DNA of 45,268 nucleotides from Akkermansia sp. (GCA_030535875.1 JAUNRC010000012.1:1-45268), one strand, 5' to 3'. Counted from the stretch's first letter, positions 18,101-31,014 are shown. Notes: generated by a model not told the origin, from the letters alone. Made by a program: numbers and translations.

Positions 18101-19704
18101 TGCGTAAAGTTCACCCCGACCACGCCGTTGTATGTCCCGGCTGAGGTGAATACCAGACTCCGACTTCCGGCGATAGTTGAACCGCTCGCCGTTCCGCCGT
18201 AAGCACCGGAGACAGTGCGCCCGGATGTCAGCACAACATCGGGCGACAGGCTCACCCGTGTCGACTCCGTACTGAGCAAGGTCGAGCCCCCCTGCCAACC
18301 GGCAGCATACACATCACCGGCGACGGAACCACTCAGGAGCGACAGCGTGATATGCCCCTGCTTCATGATACTCTCCGAATTGTTCCGCACAGTATAAGAA
18401 CCGCCGACAAGTTCATTGACTGCCGCCCCCGAAAGGGTAATGGAAACATCTCCCAGCACGGCATCTATCGCTGCGGAGGCCGAACCATTCACGCAGTAAC
18501 CGCCATACACAGTACCACTCACGCTTGTCCCGATGCCGGTGAGCTCTATGCTGACATCCCCGGCACGCATCACGGAACTTCCTGTTGTAATATAAGTGGC
18601 ACCAAGCACATTCCCGTTGAAAGTCCCACCTCTGAGCGTAAGCCCTATATCACCGTGCTGCGTATTCGTGCTGCCCGTATCAGCCATCGAGCCGCCGATA
18701 ATCCAATCATTGAACGTACCACCGCTGACGGTCAGTTGAGTCTCTCCCGTCACGCGCAAAGTTCCGGCATTCACCCAAGCACCGCCCACAATCTTACATC
18801 CGCTTGCTGATGACTGCTCGGCCAGATTAACATTCACGCTGATATCACCATCGATAACCTGCACATTGGAACTCGAACCATTAAAGCCGCCTCCCACCAC
18901 ATGCTTAGCAAAGGAAGTTGCCGCTCCGGTATACGAGCTCAAATCCACCGTCACATTCGTATTGCCGGTCAGGGTCTGGGTTTTCCACGTATTGGTTGCC
19001 CAAGCGAAACCTCCCATAATCATATTGGGAGGGAGGCTGTTGATACCCGGACCTGCATTACTGCTCAACGGGGTATAAACAAAGATATGAGTAGAGCCGT
19101 TAAAAGAACAGTTCTGATTGTGAGTTACAACGGATGCACCGACAATAGAGCCGGTCACATTACCACTCGCCACCGTTATGTAGGAATTCCCCGTAAAGGA
19201 GGCACTCATTCCGTCCTTATAGTTGCCGCCCATGATATTGGCGACAGTCGCACCATCCACCATGATATGAGAATTGCCCGTGAAGTTAAACGCAGCTCCG
19301 CCGTTCCAGTTATCAGCATAGTTACCACCCACCAATATGCCGTAGCTACCCTGCTCTGCGGCAATCCAACTCTCACGCTCCACACTGCCGGTGGCATTCG
19401 ACTGCGTAGAAGAGGCACCGCCCACAATAATAGCTGAAGAGTTCCCCGCCCCATTGAGAGTGATGGCCGTATAAGTACCGAAGTCATAAGGAGAAGTCGA
19501 CCCGCTCGGCGCAACAAGAGCCGTCACTCCATCAGAACTGATATCGGCCTGATAGCGACTCTCTGCGGCATTCGGAGCACCGTTCAAACCCTCACTTCCC
19601 CAGGCCGGATCCCATGTACTGCCCACATCAGCCGTAGCACAGGAAATCGCAACAAAAGCACTCAGAATAACATAACGTAACAACAGCGGAAGATGTAATT
19701 TCAT
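15151..19704 (-). CDS. Large autotransporter (type Va secretion)
   Basis: The 1517-aa protein has a signal peptide (MKLHLPLLLRYVILSAFVAISCATA). A long Gly/Ser/Thr/Asn-rich passenger follows with repeated G-x-V-x-G-x-I-x-GG motifs, as expected of a right-handed beta-helix. The C-terminal beta-barrel (about 1235-1517) ends in GYRIKF, with the C-terminal Phe required for outer-membrane insertion. Six cysteines or fewer are seen. The start was set at 19704 because the -10 box lies 9 nt upstream and the longer frame precedes the promoter. It is a single gene facing ppk, with only 3 nt between stop codons. The passenger function is unknown, possibly adhesion. Confidence 0.88.
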   Translation of the reverse strand: MKLHLPLLLRYVILSAFVAISCATADVGSTWDPAWGSEGLNGAPNAAESRYQADISSDGVTALVAPSGSTSPYDFGTYTAITLNGAGNSSAIIVGGASSTQSNATGSVERESWIAAEQGSYGILVGGNYADNWNGGAAFNFTGNSHIMVDGATVANIMGGNYKDGMSASFTGNSYITVASGNVTGSIVGASVVTHNQNCSFNGSTHIFVYTPLSSNAGPGINSLPPNMIMGGFAWATNTWKTQTLTGNTNVTVDLSSYTGAATSFAKHVVGGGFNGSSSNVQVIDGDISVNVNLAEQSSASGCKIVGGAWVNAGTLRVTGETQLTVSGGTFNDWIIGGSMADTGSTNTQHGDIGLTLRGGTFNGNVLGATYITTGSSVMRAGDVSIELTGIGTSVSGTVYGGYCVNGSASAAIDAVLGDVSITLSGAAVNELVGGSYTVRNNSESIMKQGHITLSLLSGSVAGDVYAAGWQGGSTLLSTESTRVSLSPDVVLTSGRTVSGAYGGTASGSTIAGSRSLVFTSAGTYNGVVGVNFTQFDDVQVAEGADVSLASLTNDRASLHKTGGGSLSLAAHSPFTQLAVEGGTLTLQEGVSGAALESLSIAAGSSVAGVSGMIVSGTSGATVLNLALSTANVGAGSQAQALVSGLGGTPADMEINGPEGVTIDLSADGVVALLLAHQGGTPAQDSYLTLTDGDLRCDNPAPLAVNTLLSSYGLRVAGTDGGSLVVNGSATGIYYVTSDSLTSDPHEVIYYPTLGLYNAVMIEGGEQLLVRLPGDNDGATAAVMNNLTGGSGSSLQLINSSGSGTTTLILSNQAVSPTGDVTYPSLPARSVMQGRVSAGKGTELIKRGPGELVVNGGLTAPVLRVEAGTLGLNGAENEVGSLQVNSGDVELGKGARLVLSGDSSVTDGMVSGDGSCPELSVQGNLELGNDAQLMNLALVVDSPSAQVQLGNSRSEICSLNGSGVLSGNGAELVLLNKQASIWSGSLEGSATLILAEGAGLMTFDNVTAGRGWDVVNQNRAVADVSQSGQLTLGSLTLGRGSVNTLIFNTDNPFDKSLTLSSLVVESGVTVTLSSVGLVPLYGGEYVIGTVNQPANVERNGRLRLLLEGLAFAQLAPEECYLYTDAAGRIILHAARSRTNMLMSYAHAPNSVAGAELLWNATPAPGGDLTSVYREVEELIGTGAEQAAERAMAAIAGSSMATLGPAFQGDVERRLRAMRQRCAQLGVNPCVVNEDMPYYFFSAHAEGDYTQRKDEHLSPGYKLQRWGGSVGMDVDFNTSWSGSLALTALYGDLSVQQPDRLEADMGSYYLSLAARYAEQDWVHLFVATLGLSDFDTERTVEVGSARYRTSGSTHGIGFGLMYELAYNWQPDKESSLLLQPLLNISYRYSSVDGFTESGSDAALQVGSQHLSTFTLALGARMRTEIAQNMANRPALLECRALARVDMGDRRGDVGVALLNGRSAASVRSAGAGAFGAELGVGLTVPLGEDNVILFLDAAVILRNRENEFNGCVGYRIKF

Positions 19705-19713
19705 GACCCGCCC

Positions 19714-19744
19714 ATTATAGCAACAGAACAGGCTCAAGAGTCAA
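19714..19744 (-). promoter_or_regulatory. Promoter of autotransporter gene
   Basis: Perfect TATAAT (19714-19719) lies 9 nt before the ATG. The best -35, TTGACT (19739-19744), has a long 19-nt spacer. Confidence 0.5.
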
Positions 19745-19776
19745 TCCAAACAACTAACTATTAAAGTCGCTCACCA

Positions 19777-20535
19777 TCAGCGCGCATAACTGTGGACAGA
19801 GCTGATATCAGGCAGCAGATTGACGACAAAGAAGGTGATGAGAACCGCGGCAAATCCCAGCAACAACAGACTGCGACGTGCCGTCAGACCGACCTTCTCT
19901 CGCCCCGCATGAAAATAAATCAGATAAATAAACCACGTTATCAATGCCCAAACCTCCTTGATATCCCATGCCCAATAGCGCCCCCAAGCGGCATCCGCCC
20001 ACAAAGCGCCGCTCCACAAACCGAACGTCAGGAACGGGAATGCCAACTTCACCACCTCATCCGCCGCGCTCATCATCTCCTCCGCCCGTCGACGGAACGA
20101 AAGCAACACCAGCCCGGCCGAAACCGCCAGCAAGCCATACGATATCACATAACTCGTCACATGCGGAGCAAACCACGGCGACTGCAAGGCCGGCATCTGC
20201 CGCCAGGTCGCCTGCATGGGCATGCACAGCGCTCCCACCATACACAGAGCACCGACCACAGCAAAAGAAGCTCTCAAATCAAGCCCGCGCCAACGCCGCA
20301 TGTACAGCGAAGCAGGCCCCAGCACCAACGGGAAAAAGCAGAGCACATGGCGCATGTTGCCGAAGGGAAGCGACTCCGCCAGACAGGCATTCGCCACAAA
20401 AAGAGCCAGAGCCGTCACCCAACTTGCCACTTCCAGACTCCCGGCCGGCAATTCCCGCCGCAGCAGAGCCATAACAGCCGCAGCAGCACTCAACAGCAAC
20501 ACTCCTATGGTGAGAATGATAATAAAAGTCGTCAT
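19777..20535 (-). CDS. ccsA: CcsA-like cytochrome c assembly protein
   Basis: This 252-aa inner-membrane protein has about eight hydrophobic segments. It belongs to the CcmC/CcsA heme-handling family, shown by the segment WAWDIKEVWALITWFIYLIYFH, which matches the tryptophan-rich WWD-type heme-binding region, and by conserved His residues (PHVTSYVISYG, SSVHSY). It acts with a ResB/Ccs1 partner in system II cytochrome c maturation, delivering heme to exported apocytochromes. It overlaps the upstream ResB-like gene by 4 nt. Its length and order (ResB then CcsA) match split system II genes. Confidence 0.85.
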   Translation of the reverse strand: MTTFIIILTIGVLLLSAAAAVMALLRRELPAGSLEVASWVTALALFVANACLAESLPFGNMRHVLCFFPLVLGPASLYMRRWRGLDLRASFAVVGALCMVGALCMPMQATWRQMPALQSPWFAPHVTSYVISYGLLAVSAGLVLLSFRRRAEEMMSAADEVVKLAFPFLTFGLWSGALWADAAWGRYWAWDIKEVWALITWFIYLIYFHAGREKVGLTARRSLLLLGFAAVLITFFVVNLLPDISSVHSYAR

Positions 20536-21611
20536 GCGGCAAGCTCCTTCTGCTGAAGTTCATCATCTCGGCGGTACCACCAGCACCAACAAACAGTACA
20601 AAGAATCACACCCACCATCCCGGCCAGTGCTGCAAAACGCCCGGGCGCACGGCGTAACTGCAAGCTGACCAACGAAGTACTACCCATAGGCGTGTAGGAA
20701 TTGAGGTAAATATTCCACCCCTTGCAACTCAACGGCTCATTCACGCGCAGCACCTCATCGCGGTACTCCGTTCGACCGCGATAATCGGTGATAAGGTGGC
20801 AAAGAGCACTGTATTCCTTCACCGGACGCGCCTCTCGCACAATCAATCGCTCCGGCTCACCGGGAATTAAGAGGTAAGGCTGAGGCATACCGGGCGACAT
20901 CTGCAAATCTTCTACAGCCCACATCTCATCACCATACTTCAGGCTGTCAACCTCCACAACGGGGTTACCGATGAACTCCCAGCCCTCACCCTCGCGGCGG
21001 TACAGGCTGTAATGATCTTCACCGTAATATGAGCAACTGAACGAGTCCACCCGCAGCGTGAACGGCAGCACAATCTTCTCGCCCTCTGTCGTTGTCACCT
21101 CCTGCGCCGCCACCCGACCGTTCGCCGGAAGCTGAGCAAAGGCATTCACCTCGGCGGCATAGTCAACATAAGCTCCGATTAACAACAGGGCGCAGCTCCA
21201 ATGTGCGGCCGCCAGCCACAGGCGACGGCGCATCAATTTCCATACAAAAAAACCGAATATCGCAGTAAACAGCCCACCCACAATCGCCGTACAGCCCATC
21301 CCCAAAGCACCGAACCACATCGCACCGCCCATCACTGCATAGCTCACGGCTCGCGCACCATACTGCCACAGCACCACCAGCCCCATGACGGCAAAAAAAG
21401 TGCTCATACAGCCGAAGATGAACTGAGCCCGCAAGCCGGCAGCTATGCGCCAACCGCCCCAAAGGGCCAACAGGGCACCCACAATCCCCAGGGCCAACAT
21501 CACCCCGCTGCCGTACACCTCGGGGATGCCCGTCAGCGGAAATCCGCCTGCCACCAGCAGCACGCAGGCAGCCCCGAGTACCATCACCGCAATCTTACAC
21601 AGACCACTCAT
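20532..21611 (-). CDS. ResB/Ccs1-like cytochrome c biogenesis protein
   Basis: The 359-aa membrane protein has four or five hydrophobic segments in the N-terminal half, a large periplasmic region (about 160-320), and one hydrophobic segment before a short C-terminal tail. The periplasmic part contains LPFTLRVDSFSCSYYG and EPLSCKGWNIYLNSYTPMG, patterns of ResB-like domains. It starts 6 nt downstream of the LpxR-like gene and is overlapped by ccsA. Together with CcsA it would form the system II heme lyase. The N-terminal half is more hydrophobic than usual, so it may include a fused membrane module. Confidence 0.78.
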   Translation of the reverse strand: MSGLCKIAVMVLGAACVLLVAGGFPLTGIPEVYGSGVMLALGIVGALLALWGGWRIAAGLRAQFIFGCMSTFFAVMGLVVLWQYGARAVSYAVMGGAMWFGALGMGCTAIVGGLFTAIFGFFVWKLMRRRLWLAAAHWSCALLLIGAYVDYAAEVNAFAQLPANGRVAAQEVTTTEGEKIVLPFTLRVDSFSCSYYGEDHYSLYRREGEGWEFIGNPVVEVDSLKYGDEMWAVEDLQMSPGMPQPYLLIPGEPERLIVREARPVKEYSALCHLITDYRGRTEYRDEVLRVNEPLSCKGWNIYLNSYTPMGSTSLVSLQLRRAPGRFAALAGMVGVILCTVCWCWWYRRDDELQQKELAA

Positions 21612-21617
21612 CAGCTC

Positions 21618-22589
21618 TTACCAATGCCATGTACCGGAGAACGTGCCGTAAACAGCCTCGGTCTTCTGGTCGCGATAACAGGGACTGTGATAAATGCCAC
21701 CGACAAAGTAGTCAATCCCCTGATAAGAAATACCTACACCGAACTGAGCCTCCATCTGCCACGGCTTGCGACTGCATGTCTGCTCAAAATCATGGAACAC
21801 GCCGCCATCTATCGTAATATCGCGGGCAACATACTCCAGATAAATCCCGGCTTGCAGGAAATAAGACGTATCCTCCCGACGATAATCAGGCTTATCCAGC
21901 AGCCCCATACCGAAATTAGCCGCACGATTGCCGCTCACCTGCATCGATGGCGGTAAGTTCACACCATAGCGCACCGTCAGACCGGCACCGCCGCGAATAA
22001 ATGCCGTACCGATTTCCTCACGAGTGTAAAACGTAGCATCGGTCATCCAACCGTTACCGGTATTGAACTCCAACCAGGGTAATCGAAAATCCTGACGGGC
22101 AGAGAGCTGAACAGTCAGCTCAGCCGGCACCTGATCGTGCCAACCGTCCCACGTCTCCAGCCCGAAAGCCTCGTGCAATCCGTTCTGTACATAGCGAGCC
22201 CCCGAGGCATTGCCCGTGGTACCCAACTGAAACTCGACCGCCGTTCCGAAGTTCTCACCCTTCATCAGATATGCGGCACCCACCGCCATATAACCGGCGT
22301 AGGGGCGCTCCCCGGGAACTGCTCCGTCCGTGTGCGTCTCGGGAGTGTATATATCCTGAACAAACGATATACCCCACGCATGCCCGTTACACACCTCCTG
22401 TGCATAGTCAATACGCGTACCATGACTGTAATTACCGTCATTGCCGAAAGCGGAGTCATTCTCCATCATGAAGCGCAGATGGTGCTGCGGCATGGTCGTA
22501 TAGCCGGGCTCTCCCGGCTGAGCAATCGGATTCATGTACGCTGCCAGTGTCGACGCACCGGCCATGGCTACCCAAGGTAAGACACTCAT
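21618..22589 (-). CDS. LpxR-family outer-membrane protein (DUF2219)
   Basis: The 323-aa protein has a signal-peptide-like start and beta-strand-rich sequence ending in an aromatic residue (GTWHW), as in outer-membrane barrels. LpxR-family signatures include MENDSAFGNDGNYSHGTRI (Asn-Asp and Ser-His region), FVQDIYTP, GERPYAGYM and QNGLHEAFGLETWDGWHDQVPAE, with a candidate catalytic His and Glu. LpxR removes a 3'-acyloxyacyl chain from lipid A. I place the start at 22589 because a promoter -10 (22597-22602) lies 7 nt upstream. ATGs at 22595 and 22601 are alternatives. It is first of an operon with the cytochrome c assembly genes. Confidence 0.8.
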   Translation of the reverse strand: MSVLPWVAMAGASTLAAYMNPIAQPGEPGYTTMPQHHLRFMMENDSAFGNDGNYSHGTRIDYAQEVCNGHAWGISFVQDIYTPETHTDGAVPGERPYAGYMAVGAAYLMKGENFGTAVEFQLGTTGNASGARYVQNGLHEAFGLETWDGWHDQVPAELTVQLSARQDFRLPWLEFNTGNGWMTDATFYTREEIGTAFIRGGAGLTVRYGVNLPPSMQVSGNRAANFGMGLLDKPDYRREDTSYFLQAGIYLEYVARDITIDGGVFHDFEQTCSRKPWQMEAQFGVGISYQGIDYFVGGIYHSPCYRDQKTEAVYGTFSGTWHW

Positions 22590-22596
22590 GGGCATT

Positions 22597-22625
22597 GGCA
22601 TACTCCTTTTCTCCCTTTCTGTCAA
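22597..22625 (-). promoter_or_regulatory. Promoter of LpxR-like / ccs operon
   Basis: TTGACA (22620-22625), 17-nt spacer, TATGCC (22597-22602). The Shine-Dalgarno-like AAGGAG lies inside the spacer and so would not be transcribed from this promoter. Confidence 0.5.
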
Positions 22626-22731
22626 GCCCAAAATAGCAATTTTAATGTTAATATTTTCAAATATTCAACAAAACTCACACTTTCAGGCTCACGCGTGCGC
22701 GATAACGCGCGCGCATAAGCGTCCTTTTTAC

Positions 22732-27185
<4,454 letters not shown>

Positions 27186-27208
27186 GACGGCTTCCCAATC
27201 CACACTTC

Positions 27209-27241
27209 ACCCCATGCTCTTAAACGGAGCATGGGGTTTTT
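27209..27241 (+). terminator. Terminator of beta-galactosidase gene
   Basis: A perfect 10-bp stem (27210-27219 with 27227-27236) with a 7-nt loop is followed by TTTTT. Confidence 0.9.
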
Positions 27242-27268
27242 CATGATACAACATGCCGTAATATGAAC

Positions 27269-27297
27269 TTGTAAAGAGAAGTGAGCCATAGTATGAT
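27269..27297 (+). promoter_or_regulatory. Promoter of DigH-like gene
   Basis: TTGTAA (27269-27274), 17-nt spacer, TATGAT (27292-27297), 6 nt before the ATG at 27304. A leaderless mRNA is predicted. Confidence 0.65.
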
Positions 27298-27303
27298 TCC
27301 GGC

Positions 27304-28722
27304 ATGAAGAAGTTGTTGCAGGTCATTCTCTTTCTGGCAACGGCAGCTCTGGCACAAGCCTGGCAACAGGTTAATGAAGGAGCGCCCGAACCTCCGCGCG
27401 AATTTCGCGCCGTATGGGTATCGACCGTCTTCAATCTCGACTGGCCTTCCCGCGCCGGACTCTCAGCCGCCCAACAACAACAGGAACTGCTCACCATCCT
27501 CAACAAAGCCGTCAACCTGAAGCTCAACGCCGTCATCCTTCAAATCCGGCCGAATGCAGATGCCCTCTACAAGTCCTCCCTCGAACCATGGAGCGCCTGG
27601 CTGAACGGCCCCGGAGTCAACCCCGGCTACGACCCGCTGGCCTTTGCCATTCGCGAAGCCCACAAGCGAGGGCTGGAACTGCACGCCTGGTTCAACCCCT
27701 TCCGCGCCACCATCAGCGGCAAGCCCGTAGGCCGCAACCACATCTCCCGACGACAACCTTCCCTGCTGCGAAAAGCCGGCAGCACCACCATTCTCAACCC
27801 CTCCAGCAGTGCCGCACAACAGCACGTCCTGCGAGTCATTATAGATGTCGTCCGCCGCTACGACATCGATGGCGTGCACCTCGATGACTACTTCTACCCC
27901 TACCCGCCCAACAACAACATAGCCGATAACAAAACTCCCTCCCAACGACGTGCCGCCATCGACCACTTCGTTAAAAATCTCTACTCATCCGTAAAGGCGG
28001 TTAAGCCCTGGGTTCGCGTGGGCATAAGCCCCTTCGGAATATGGCAACCCGGCTACCCGTCCGATGTCAAAGCGGGTGTAAACGCTTACGAACACCTCGC
28101 CTGCGATGCCCGTAAATGGCTGGCCAAAGGCTGGGTGGACTACCTTGCCCCACAACTTTACTGGCCCATTCAGGGCGACCAGAGCTTCACCAGTCTCATG
28201 CAGTGGTGGAGCGCCATCAACCCGCACCGCCCGGTGTGGCCCGGCATTGCCACCGCTCGCATACGCGGCAAGGAAGACGGCCGCCGAGCCTCCGAAATAG
28301 GCTACCAAGTCGATTACTCCCGCAAGCTCGCCCGACAAAGCGCCGGCCAACTCTTCTGGAGCTGGCGCTCCATCGGCAACAACATCGACAACATACAATC
28401 TCACTTGGCTCGTCGCTACACGACCTACGCCGTCCCCCCTGCCATGCCATGGTGCGGTAACAGCCGCCCCGCCCGCCCTACTGCACAGGCTCGCGAGACT
28501 TCCTCCGCCATTTCACTCACCTGGACTCCGCCCGATGCCGCAGCCCGCAAGTGGGTCATTCAGGCTGCTCGCGGCAACAGTTGGCGCACCATCTGCATTC
28601 TCCCCGGAGCACAGCGCAAAGTCACACTACCGGCAGCCCTGCTGGCAGGTGCCACGCGCATAGCCATCCTCCCCATCTCCGCCTATGGCAACAGCGGCAA
28701 CCCCGCTGTGCTGGCAAAATAA
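27304..28722 (+). CDS. Exported glycosidase, GHL10 / DigH-like
   Basis: The 472-aa protein has a signal peptide (about 1-20). The glycosyl-hydrolase-like family 10 domain (PF02638 type) runs from PPREFRAVWVSTVFNLDWPS through LQIRPNADALYKSSLEPWS, GLELHAWFNPFRA, and YDIDGVHLDDYFYPYP to LAPQLYWPIQGDQSF. DGVHLDDY probably carries the acidic active-site residues. E. coli DigH (YddW) of this family cleaves denuded peptidoglycan glycan strands at the septum. A C-terminal Ig/fibronectin-like module (about 395-470) may aid binding. Peptidoglycan is the most likely substrate, but mucin glycan is not excluded given the upstream beta-galactosidase. Confidence 0.88.
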   Translation: MKKLLQVILFLATAALAQAWQQVNEGAPEPPREFRAVWVSTVFNLDWPSRAGLSAAQQQQELLTILNKAVNLKLNAVILQIRPNADALYKSSLEPWSAWLNGPGVNPGYDPLAFAIREAHKRGLELHAWFNPFRATISGKPVGRNHISRRQPSLLRKAGSTTILNPSSSAAQQHVLRVIIDVVRRYDIDGVHLDDYFYPYPPNNNIADNKTPSQRRAAIDHFVKNLYSSVKAVKPWVRVGISPFGIWQPGYPSDVKAGVNAYEHLACDARKWLAKGWVDYLAPQLYWPIQGDQSFTSLMQWWSAINPHRPVWPGIATARIRGKEDGRRASEIGYQVDYSRKLARQSAGQLFWSWRSIGNNIDNIQSHLARRYTTYAVPPAMPWCGNSRPARPTAQARETSSAISLTWTPPDAAARKWVIQAARGNSWRTICILPGAQRKVTLPAALLAGATRIAILPISAYGNSGNPAVLAK

Positions 28723-28753
28723 AAAAATACAACACCCACAATACATTACAATC

Positions 28754-28981
28754 ATGAGCAACGACAACATCTCACCGCTGAGCCGCACAACGGCCCTCCT
28801 CCTTTCCTTCCTCTGCCTCTTCGGTTTCTGCGGCGTACACCGCATCTATGCCGGTAAAGTCATCTCCGGCATCATTCAATTTCTGACCGTCGGTTTCTTC
28901 GGCATCTGGCAGGTAATTGACATCATCCGCCTCATCTTCGGCAGCTTTGAAGATAAACAAGGACGTACCATTTCCCTGTAA
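28754..28981 (+). CDS. TM2-domain membrane protein
   Basis: The 75-aa protein has two transmembrane helices (about 11-30 and 35-58) joined by a short turn. The TM2 signature is present: LSFLCLFGFCGVHRIYAGKVISGIIQFLTVG and then GIWQVIDIIRLI. Such proteins are of unknown function and often accompany other envelope genes. The ATG at 28754 was chosen because the longer frame begins inside the previous gene. It starts 31 nt after the DigH-like stop in an A-rich gap without a clear promoter, so it is probably co-transcribed. Confidence 0.86.
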   Translation: MSNDNISPLSRTTALLLSFLCLFGFCGVHRIYAGKVISGIIQFLTVGFFGIWQVIDIIRLIFGSFEDKQGRTISL

Positions 28982-29044
28982 ATCACACCCCCTATTTTCA
29001 CAAAGTTTTAACCACTTTTCCCCTTATCACCATACAACGAAAGC

Positions 29045-29074
29045 GGCTCCCTCCTACCATTCGGAGGGAGCCGT
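29045..29074. terminator. Hairpin between convergent TM2 and plsX genes
   Basis: An 11-bp perfect stem (29045-29055, 29064-29074) has an 8-nt loop. The plus side continues TTCTGCTTTG. It probably terminates both convergent units. Confidence 0.7.
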
Positions 29075-29099
29075 TCTGCTTTGATCGAAATCTCACAAC

Positions 29100-30146
29100 T
29101 TACTTATCGAGCTCACGGAGCACAGGGTTAATCTGCGCCATCGTCTCGATAATGCGGTCATTCACATTGTTACGCACCATACCGGCTGCCATACGGCAGG
29201 CATTCAGAATGGCCGTTGCATTTGCCGAGCCGTGAGCAATGATGGAAACACCATTCACACCCATCAACGGGCACCCGCCGATTGCATCGGCACTCATGCG
29301 CTCCTTCAGACCTTTGAATACCGAGCGCATGCAAAGAGCACCCATCTTAGCCATGGCACTGCCGTCCATAATCCCGGCCTTAATCCAGTTCGTATATGCC
29401 TTGGCCACGGCCTCAACACTCTTCAACAGAATGTTACCCGTAAAGCCGTCCGTCACGGCAACATCCAGCTCGCTCTCGAACAAATCGTGACCCTCACAGT
29501 TACCCTGGAAATTAAAGGGCAACAAATTACGGTCAGCGAGGGCTCGCAGCAAAGCATAAGCCTTCAGCGAGAACTCACTCCCCTTACAATCCTCCGTGCC
29601 GTTGCTCATGACACCGACATTCGGATTGAGGCGATTGTATATATAGCGAGCCATCATTGCCGACATCACGGCATAGCCAACCAAGTGACGAGGCTTTGCA
29701 TCGGGATTGGCCCCCGTATCACTCACCAACACATAGCCATGTATGCTGGGAAGAGGAGATACAATCCCCGAGCGCTCTACGCCCTCCAGCAAGCGCAGCT
29801 TAATGGTGCTGGCAGCAACGGCAGCACCGGTATTGCCGGCCGATATAACGGCATCGGCCTCGCCCTTCTTCACCATATCGACCGATATACTCATCGACGA
29901 GTTCTTTTTCTGTCGCACGGCGGCCAACCCGCTCTCATCCATACCCACCACTTCGGGGGCATGAACAATCTCCACGCGGCTGTCAGAGCCTATCCCTGCG
30001 GCGTCGCAACTCTTTTTCAGTGTATCTTCATCGCCGACAAGGTAAAGCTTCGTAAGAGAATCCAACTTAGACAGCACCTGCACGGCACCATCAATGTTAA
30101 CCTGCGGCGCATTATCGCCGCCCATAGCATCCAGAGCTAACTTCAT
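29100..30146 (-). CDS. plsX: Phosphate acyltransferase PlsX
   Basis: The 348-aa enzyme forms acyl-phosphate from acyl-ACP, the first step of the PlsX/PlsY route to phosphatidic acid. MKLALDAMGGDNAP is the standard N terminus, and DAVISAGNTGAAVAAS and VTDGFTGNILLKSVEA are further family motifs. It follows rpmF in the conserved order yceD - rpmF - plsX. Here, however, a terminator (30204-30235) and a separate promoter (30172-30200) lie between rpmF and plsX, so it can be expressed on its own. Confidence 0.96.
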   Translation of the reverse strand: MKLALDAMGGDNAPQVNIDGAVQVLSKLDSLTKLYLVGDEDTLKKSCDAAGIGSDSRVEIVHAPEVVGMDESGLAAVRQKKNSSMSISVDMVKKGEADAVISAGNTGAAVAASTIKLRLLEGVERSGIVSPLPSIHGYVLVSDTGANPDAKPRHLVGYAVMSAMMARYIYNRLNPNVGVMSNGTEDCKGSEFSLKAYALLRALADRNLLPFNFQGNCEGHDLFESELDVAVTDGFTGNILLKSVEAVAKAYTNWIKAGIMDGSAMAKMGALCMRSVFKGLKERMSADAIGGCPLMGVNGVSIIAHGSANATAILNACRMAAGMVRNNVNDRIIETMAQINPVLRELDK

Positions 30147-30171
30147 AATGGATTTTGGAACGTTCGTGTAT

Positions 30172-30200
30172 ACTCTAACACCTCAATCACCACTTGTCAA
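30172..30200 (-). promoter_or_regulatory. plsX promoter
   Basis: TTGACA (30195-30200), 17-nt spacer, TAGAGT (30172-30177). The predicted leader is about 18 nt, longer than most here, without a clear Shine-Dalgarno. Confidence 0.65.
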
Positions 30201-30203
30201 CAC

Positions 30204-30235
30204 AAAAACCGCCCGACAGCAAATTCCGTCGGGCG
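30204..30235 (-). terminator. Terminator after rpmF
   Basis: An 8-bp stem (30210-30217, 30228-30235) with a 10-nt loop is followed on the minus strand by GGTTTTTGTG. The plsX -35 box begins only a few bases past the T-run. Confidence 0.8.
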
Positions 30236-30276
30236 ATTGAAGTATTTTTGCAGGGGTTCTTCAGCGGAGCAGTAGA

Positions 30277-30468
30277 TCAGTCTACCAGCTTCACGATAAC
30301 CTCAGCCCCGCTCTGGGTCTTGTAGGTACCGCACTGGCCACAGGCAGTGTGACCGGGAACGGCTGCACCGCACTTGGGGCACTTGCCGAGTTTGGGGGCC
30401 TTCCAGGCCTGAGCGGCCAGGCGGGAGCGCTGCTTCATCTTGGACGTTCTGCGTTTCGGAGCTGCCAT
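30277..30468 (-). CDS. rpmF: 50S ribosomal protein L32
   Basis: The 63-aa protein is of typical length. It begins [16 protein letters not shown], the normal L32 basic N terminus, and carries a zinc-ribbon pair CPKCG and CGQCG (about residues 34-52). It is a structural protein of the large ribosomal subunit. It lies 51 nt downstream of the YceD/DUF177 gene in the conserved order, with its own terminator downstream. Confidence 0.97.
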   Translation of the reverse strand: MAAPKRRTSKMKQRSRLAAQAWKAPKLGKCPKCGAAVPGHTACGQCGTYKTQSGAEVIVKLVD

Positions 30469-30519
30469 AGTTCTGTATTCTGGTTAAGATTTACTGTGAG
30501 TGAGAGTGGGGCTTTCGCG

Positions 30520-31008
30520 TCACTTTCGGGGGAAATCATCTAAGGCATCCCAGACGCTGTTGCCACTCGGGGTGGCAGAGTTTACACCCGAATGGGGGTC
30601 TTTGTCCAGCCTAAAATCACAAAATGTGTCATTTATTTCACATTCAAGGCCTGAAATTTCACATTTTGGGTAACCCGGGAGCTCCAAAAGGACCTCTTCG
30701 CGCAATTCTTCGGTCACATCGGCAGCCGCCTTTCCCTTCACATCGACGGAAATTGTCAGCTCACTCAGCTCCACCTCATAATCAAACTCGCGCAGGCAAC
30801 GGTCGCAGCGCAGACGGAAAGTGGCAGCCACCCGCCCCCGGAGCACCAACTCCGTCTCGTAAAGCTGAGCCTCGAGGCTGTACGACAGAGGGCTAACGCT
30901 CTGAGCGCCGGTATTGTCGATACCGAAAAGAGCGCCGTCGGCCTCTCCCTCCACGAAAAGGCCTTCTTCGGGAAACTCCTCAAGCGGAATAATGACTCTT
31001 GCTTGCAT
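30520..31008 (-). CDS. yceD: YceD family (DUF177) protein
   Basis: The 162-aa cytoplasmic protein has the DUF177 core FRLRCDRCLREFDYEVEL (about 65-82), with the conserved CxxC followed by an acidic beta segment. This family accompanies rpmF almost universally and is linked to 23S rRNA accumulation in plants and bacteria. I start at the ATG at 31008 (MQARVIIPLEEFPEEG). The longer frame to 31152 runs through the promoter region and encodes an unlikely hydrophobic extension. ECEINDTFCDF supplies two further cysteines. Confidence 0.88.
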   Translation of the reverse strand: MQARVIIPLEEFPEEGLFVEGEADGALFGIDNTGAQSVSPLSYSLEAQLYETELVLRGRVAATFRLRCDRCLREFDYEVELSELTISVDVKGKAAADVTEELREEVLLELPGYPKCEISGLECEINDTFCDFRLDKDPHSGVNSATPSGNSVWDALDDFPRK

Positions 31009-31014
31009 GGCCTT

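Noticed and set aside
29232..30140. A 302-codon open frame opposite plsX
   Set aside because: It is antisense to plsX, with a His/Arg/Gln-rich translation and no recognisable motif.
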